DNA of 64,000 nucleotides from CAILZL01 sp050181835 (GTDB lineage: Bacteria; Pseudomonadota; Gammaproteobacteria; Steroidobacterales; Steroidobacteraceae), in NCBI GenBank assembly GCA_050181835.1, contig JBFXCU010000001.1, positions 248,001 to 312,000 of the forward strand, in the 5' to 3' direction. The notes under the pieces are model-generated. The model was given only the letters and a program-made list of their open reading frames with translations. It ran no database searches and was not told the origin of the DNA. Shown piece by piece: positions 61,421 through 64,000 of the stretch. Made by a program: the position numbers and the translations under genes. Each line of letters opens with the position of its first letter. Position 1 is the stretch's first letter.

Positions 61421-62140
61421 ATGCGTTTGTTACAACTAATGCGCTCGATACTATTCACCAGCGGATTTTTTATCAGCACCACACTGTATGCCGTGGTGAT
61501 GTTGGCAGTAGGTTGGGCCTTGCCATTTTCCGCACGGTGGGCCATCGCACGTAATTGGGCTGGACTCAATTTATGGATGCTTAAAGTGCTATGTAACTTA
61601 GACTACGAAGTTGAAGGCCGCGACACCATGCCACAAGGTAGCCACGTTGCAATGGTGAAACACGCTTCCACTTGGGAAACTATTGCTCAAGCATTGCTGT
61701 TTCCCGAACAGGCTTGGGTGATGAAGCGAGAGCTGTTGAGGATTCCGGTTGTTGGCTGGGCATTACACCTAATGCAGCCGATTGCCATTGATCGTTCGGC
61801 AGGCAGCTCAGCCGTAAAACAAGTTATCGCGCAGGGTAAAGCCTTTTTGCAAAAGGGTCGCTGGGTGGTGATCTTTCCGGAGGGCACTCGCACTGGCGTT
61901 GGTGAACAGCGCAAGTACGGCATCAGTGGCACACTGTTAGCCATCGAGGCCGGTGTCAGCATCGTCCCCGTGGCGCACACTGCAGGGTATTTCTGGCCAC
62001 GCCGCGGCTGGCTGAAACGGCCCGGCACCATTCGCGTCATTATCGGTAAACCTATTGCCACCACAGGCCGCGATGCGCGTGCGGTCAATGCCGAACTACA
62101 AACATGGATCGAACAAACTATTGCCAACAACGTGCCGTGA
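61421..62140 (+). CDS. plsC: 1-acyl-sn-glycerol-3-phosphate acyltransferase (PlsC-type)
   Basis: Acyltransferase of 239 residues with an N-terminal membrane segment. The catalytic motif is the variant KHASTWET instead of the canonical HxxxxD, and block III VVIFPEGTRTGVGE is clear, as in the oriC-linked PlsC of Pseudomonas. It makes phosphatidic acid or a related phospholipid. Five bases after glyS; the gmhB gene that usually separates them is absent. Confidence 0.93.
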   Translation: MRLLQLMRSILFTSGFFISTTLYAVVMLAVGWALPFSARWAIARNWAGLNLWMLKVLCNLDYEVEGRDTMPQGSHVAMVKHASTWETIAQALLFPEQAWVMKRELLRIPVVGWALHLMQPIAIDRSAGSSAVKQVIAQGKAFLQKGRWVVIFPEGTRTGVGEQRKYGISGTLLAIEAGVSIVPVAHTAGYFWPRRGWLKRPGTIRVIIGKPIATTGRDARAVNAELQTWIEQTIANNVP

Positions 62141-62180
62141 TAGGCAACCCTCGCTCGGCTGCCAAGAAGCAGGACAATCC

Positions 62181-62711
62181 TTAGCTTTTGTTGTTCGAGC
62201 GAACCGACAGGTCAATATCAACCGCCTGCATATAGGTACCATTGCAGAACAACAGGGTGTTGGTCTCGTCATGAGCGTAACGCTCAACCTTGCCAAGAAA
62301 CAGCACGTGATCACCAACTACGTGTTCGCCAAACACAGTGCACTCAAGCGTCGCTGCGCAGCCGCTAAGTACGGGCATACCCGCCAATCCTGCAGAATAT
62401 TCAACGCTGTCAAACTTATCTTCGATGGGGCTGGAAAATCGCCTAGATAAGTTAATCTGCCTTAGAGACAGCACATTAACCACGAAGCCACCTGCATCGC
62501 GGAAACCTTGCAAGCTGGCTGAGTTAGCTGAGAGGCTCCACAACACAATCGGTGGTTCGAGCGAGACGGTGTTAAATGAACTGGCAGTTACACCGAGCCG
62601 TTGGCCATTTGGTGCTAGCGCAGTAATCACAGTAACGCCCGTACCGAATCGCCCGAAAGCTCGACGCAGGTCACGAGTATCAATTTGGCCCCTGCCTTCA
62701 TCTGGAGTCAT
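62181..62711 (-). CDS. Flavin reductase family protein
   Basis: Split-barrel flavin reductase, 176 residues. The family core is RRAFGRFGTGVTVITALAP, then GVTASSFNTVSLEPPIVLWSL and FVVNVLSLRQINLSRRFSS, with a C-terminal GDHVLFLGKVERY. It probably reduces FMN or FAD with NAD(P)H for a partner monooxygenase, which is not in the window. AGGGAGC precedes ATG 62711. Lies between plsC and yjdM on the opposite strand to both. Confidence 0.9.
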   Translation of the reverse strand: MTPDEGRGQIDTRDLRRAFGRFGTGVTVITALAPNGQRLGVTASSFNTVSLEPPIVLWSLSANSASLQGFRDAGGFVVNVLSLRQINLSRRFSSPIEDKFDSVEYSAGLAGMPVLSGCAATLECTVFGEHVVGDHVLFLGKVERYAHDETNTLLFCNGTYMQAVDIDLSVRSNNKS

Positions 62712-62846
62712 CCGCGCTCCCTTAGAGTCGTCAATAATGGCAGTCGGCGACTGCTTGAGTTATGTCTTAATTGTACTGACTGATTAAACCAAAAAGGGGG
62801 CTCTAACTTATACTGTCGATTGCCTTTTTCCATACAGGTTTATTAG

Positions 62847-63188
62847 ATGAGCATGTTGCCTCCTTGCCCGAAATGTAAATCAGCCTTTGCCTATGAAGAT
62901 GGCCAGCAATATATCTGTCCTGAATGTGCGCATGAATGGTCAACCACTACGGTAGCAGATGCACTAGAACAAAGCGTGGAAGTGCACGATGCGCATGGCA
63001 ACTTGTTGAGCGATGGTGATGCAATTACCGTCATCAAGGATCTGAAAGTCAAAGGCACCTCACTAGTGGTTAAAGTAGGAACCAAAGTCAAAAATATCAA
63101 ATTGGTGGAAGGCGACCACGATATCGATTGCAAGATCGACGGTATTGGCGCGATGCAATTGAAATCCGCGTTCGTGAAAAAAGCGTAG
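62847..63188 (+). CDS. yjdM: YjdM (PhnA-type) zinc-ribbon protein
   Basis: 113 residues, the normal size. The N-terminal zinc ribbon CPKCKSAFAYEDGQQYICPECAHEW has two CxxC knuckles; the C-terminal barrel (VIKDLKVKGTSLVVKVGTKVKNIKLVEG) ends IGAMQLKSAFVKKA. Named for the phosphonate gene region of E. coli, but not required for phosphonate use; role unclear. A hairpin follows the stop. Confidence 0.95.
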   Translation: MSMLPPCPKCKSAFAYEDGQQYICPECAHEWSTTTVADALEQSVEVHDAHGNLLSDGDAITVIKDLKVKGTSLVVKVGTKVKNIKLVEGDHDIDCKIDGIGAMQLKSAFVKKA

Positions 63189-63221
63189 CCACGGTCATTT
63201 TCTGGAACTATCCGTAACTGA

Positions 63222-63255
63222 AAACCATCCTTAATTGTTAAGGGTGGTTTATTTC
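63222..63255. terminator. Bidirectional terminator between yjdM and gyrB
   Basis: AAACCATCCTTAA and TTAAGGGTGGTTT around a TTG loop form a 13-bp stem with a single G-U type mismatch, followed by ATTTC. It lies about 35 bases after the yjdM stop and between convergent genes. Moderate T content follows on the plus strand; A-rich sequence precedes it, serving the minus strand. Confidence 0.75.
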
Positions 63256-63339
63256 TGGGCGATAGAAGCAACGAAACCAAAGCTGCATAACTTATTGGAG
63301 CCCACTATATCTCGTCAAAGATGATGGCGTTCACAAACA

Positions 63340-64000
63340 TCAAATATCCAGGTTAGTAACCGACAGAGCGTTACGTTCGATAAATTCGCGGCGCGGCTCC
63401 ACTTGATCACCCATAAGTGTGGAAAAGATATCATTGGCACCTTGAGCATCTTCAATACGCACTTGAATCAAACGCCGTGTGGCGGGATTAATGGTAGTGT
63501 CCCATAACTGTGCGGGGTTCATTTCACCCAAGCCCTTATAGCGTTGGATGCTTTGCCCACGGCGTGCTTGATCCAGTAGCCAGATCATCGCTTGTTTGAA
63601 TGAACTGATTTCCTGTTTGGCCTCTCCTCTGCTGACCACTGCACCTTCACCAATAAGCCCCATCAAAATCTTGCCGAGTGCGGCAATGTGCCTATATTCC
63701 GAGGAAGCGAAAAACTCGCGATGAATGTGTTTATCATTGTTGACGCCATGTTCAGTGCGAGTTACACGCAACCCTGCATGCAATTCCGTCAGTTCGGCGC
63801 GTACTTTGTATCGACGCACTGCTGAATCAGCCGCACTCAATTCATGTTCCAGCCGCGCTGCCCAATTACTCAGCCACGTTGGATCATCATGTAATGCCAG
63901 AGTGACCTCCGGTAGGTATAACAATTGTTCCAACACCCGCTGATCGTAGCGACGTGAAGAACGACGAATGATTCCCTGCACTTCCGTCCACTGCCGCATC
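63340..64000 (-). CDS. gyrB: DNA gyrase subunit B, C-terminal part (5' end outside window)
   Basis: Last ~220 residues of GyrB. RYKGLGEMNPAQLWDTTINP, VRIEDAQGANDIFSTLMGD and VEPRREFIERNAL are the TOPRIM/C-terminal signature and separate it from ParE. The start lies beyond the right edge. The insert-like region upstream (about 63500-63900) is typical of gammaproteobacterial GyrB. Its presence beside glyQS and plsC suggests dnaA-dnaN-recF follow beyond 64 kb. Confidence 0.95.
   Translation of the reverse strand, partial: MRQWTEVQGIIRRSSRRYDQRVLEQLLYLPEVTLALHDDPTWLSNWAARLEHELSAADSAVRRYKVRAELTELHAGLRVTRTEHGVNNDKHIHREFFASSEYRHIAALGKILMGLIGEGAVVSRGEAKQEISSFKQAMIWLLDQARRGQSIQRYKGLGEMNPAQLWDTTINPATRRLIQVRIEDAQGANDIFSTLMGDQVEPRREFIERNALSVTNLDI

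Noticed and set aside
1..64000. CRISPR arrays, transposases, integrases, tRNA or rRNA genes
   Set aside because: No regularly spaced repeats, no transposase or integrase motifs and no cloverleaf-like sequence were seen by eye in the intergenic regions.

Overview
The window reads as the chromosome of a free-living, respiratory proteobacterium, most likely a gammaproteobacterium. Pointers are the end-to-end layout glyQ-glyS-plsC facing gyrB (as beside the replication origin of Pseudomonas), glnA-ntrB-ntrC, tatABC, a mrcB-type penicillin-binding protein, and an aa3-type cytochrome oxidase cluster with ctaG, SURF1 and ctaA. Base composition is moderate (about half G+C by eye) and even. No phage, transposon, CRISPR array, tRNA or rRNA was seen; almost every gene belongs to a well-known core or metabolic family.

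Layout. 0-2.4 kb: two tandem trkH potassium-uptake genes, the first cut by the window edge. 2.6-14.3 kb: one long minus-strand nitrogen unit, urtABCDE (urea ABC importer) followed by ureDABC-EF-hupE-G (urease, its chaperones and a nickel permease). A near-consensus sigma-54 promoter precedes urtA, a perfect hairpin lies between urtA and urtB, and urtC carries a frameshift in a homopolymer. 14.6-22.0 kb: TspO, a Kef-type antiporter, mrcB, a TPR lipoprotein, dtd and tatABC. 22.1-27.2 kb: an oligopeptide ABC importer (oppA, B, C and a fused D-F ATPase). 27.3-34.5 kb: cytochrome c oxidase subunits and assembly factors, including a 44-residue membrane protein between ctaD and ctaG. 34.6-41.1 kb: biotin genes bioB-F-H-C and bioD with nhaA inserted, and a candidate BirA operator at the bioB/comF divergence. 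41.2-47.7 kb: comF, an isoprenylcysteine-methyltransferase-like protein, a secreted cupin, uvrD, a two-repeat VanZ-like membrane protein and ctaB. 48.2-52.5 kb: a glutamate-type dehydrogenase, gabT and a Bcr/CflA-type exporter. 52.6-53.3 kb: gene-free. 53.3-58.0 kb: ntrC, ntrB, a DUF4124 protein and glnA with a sigma-54/NtrC control region. 58.3-64.0 kb: glyQS, plsC, a flavin reductase, yjdM and the gyrB 3' end.

How it fits together. Nitrogen is the strongest theme: NtrB/NtrC and glutamine synthetase lie at one end and a urea importer plus complete urease at the other, and both glnA and urtA have sigma-54-type promoters, so one NtrC regulon probably covers both. The oxidase genes are nearly complete here, but ctaB lies about 19 kb from ctaA. 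I found no convincing new defence or mobile system. The items most worth a check are the urtC frameshift, the three regulatory regions (urtA, glnA, bioB/comF), two very small ORFs, and the duplicated TrkH and VanZ modules.
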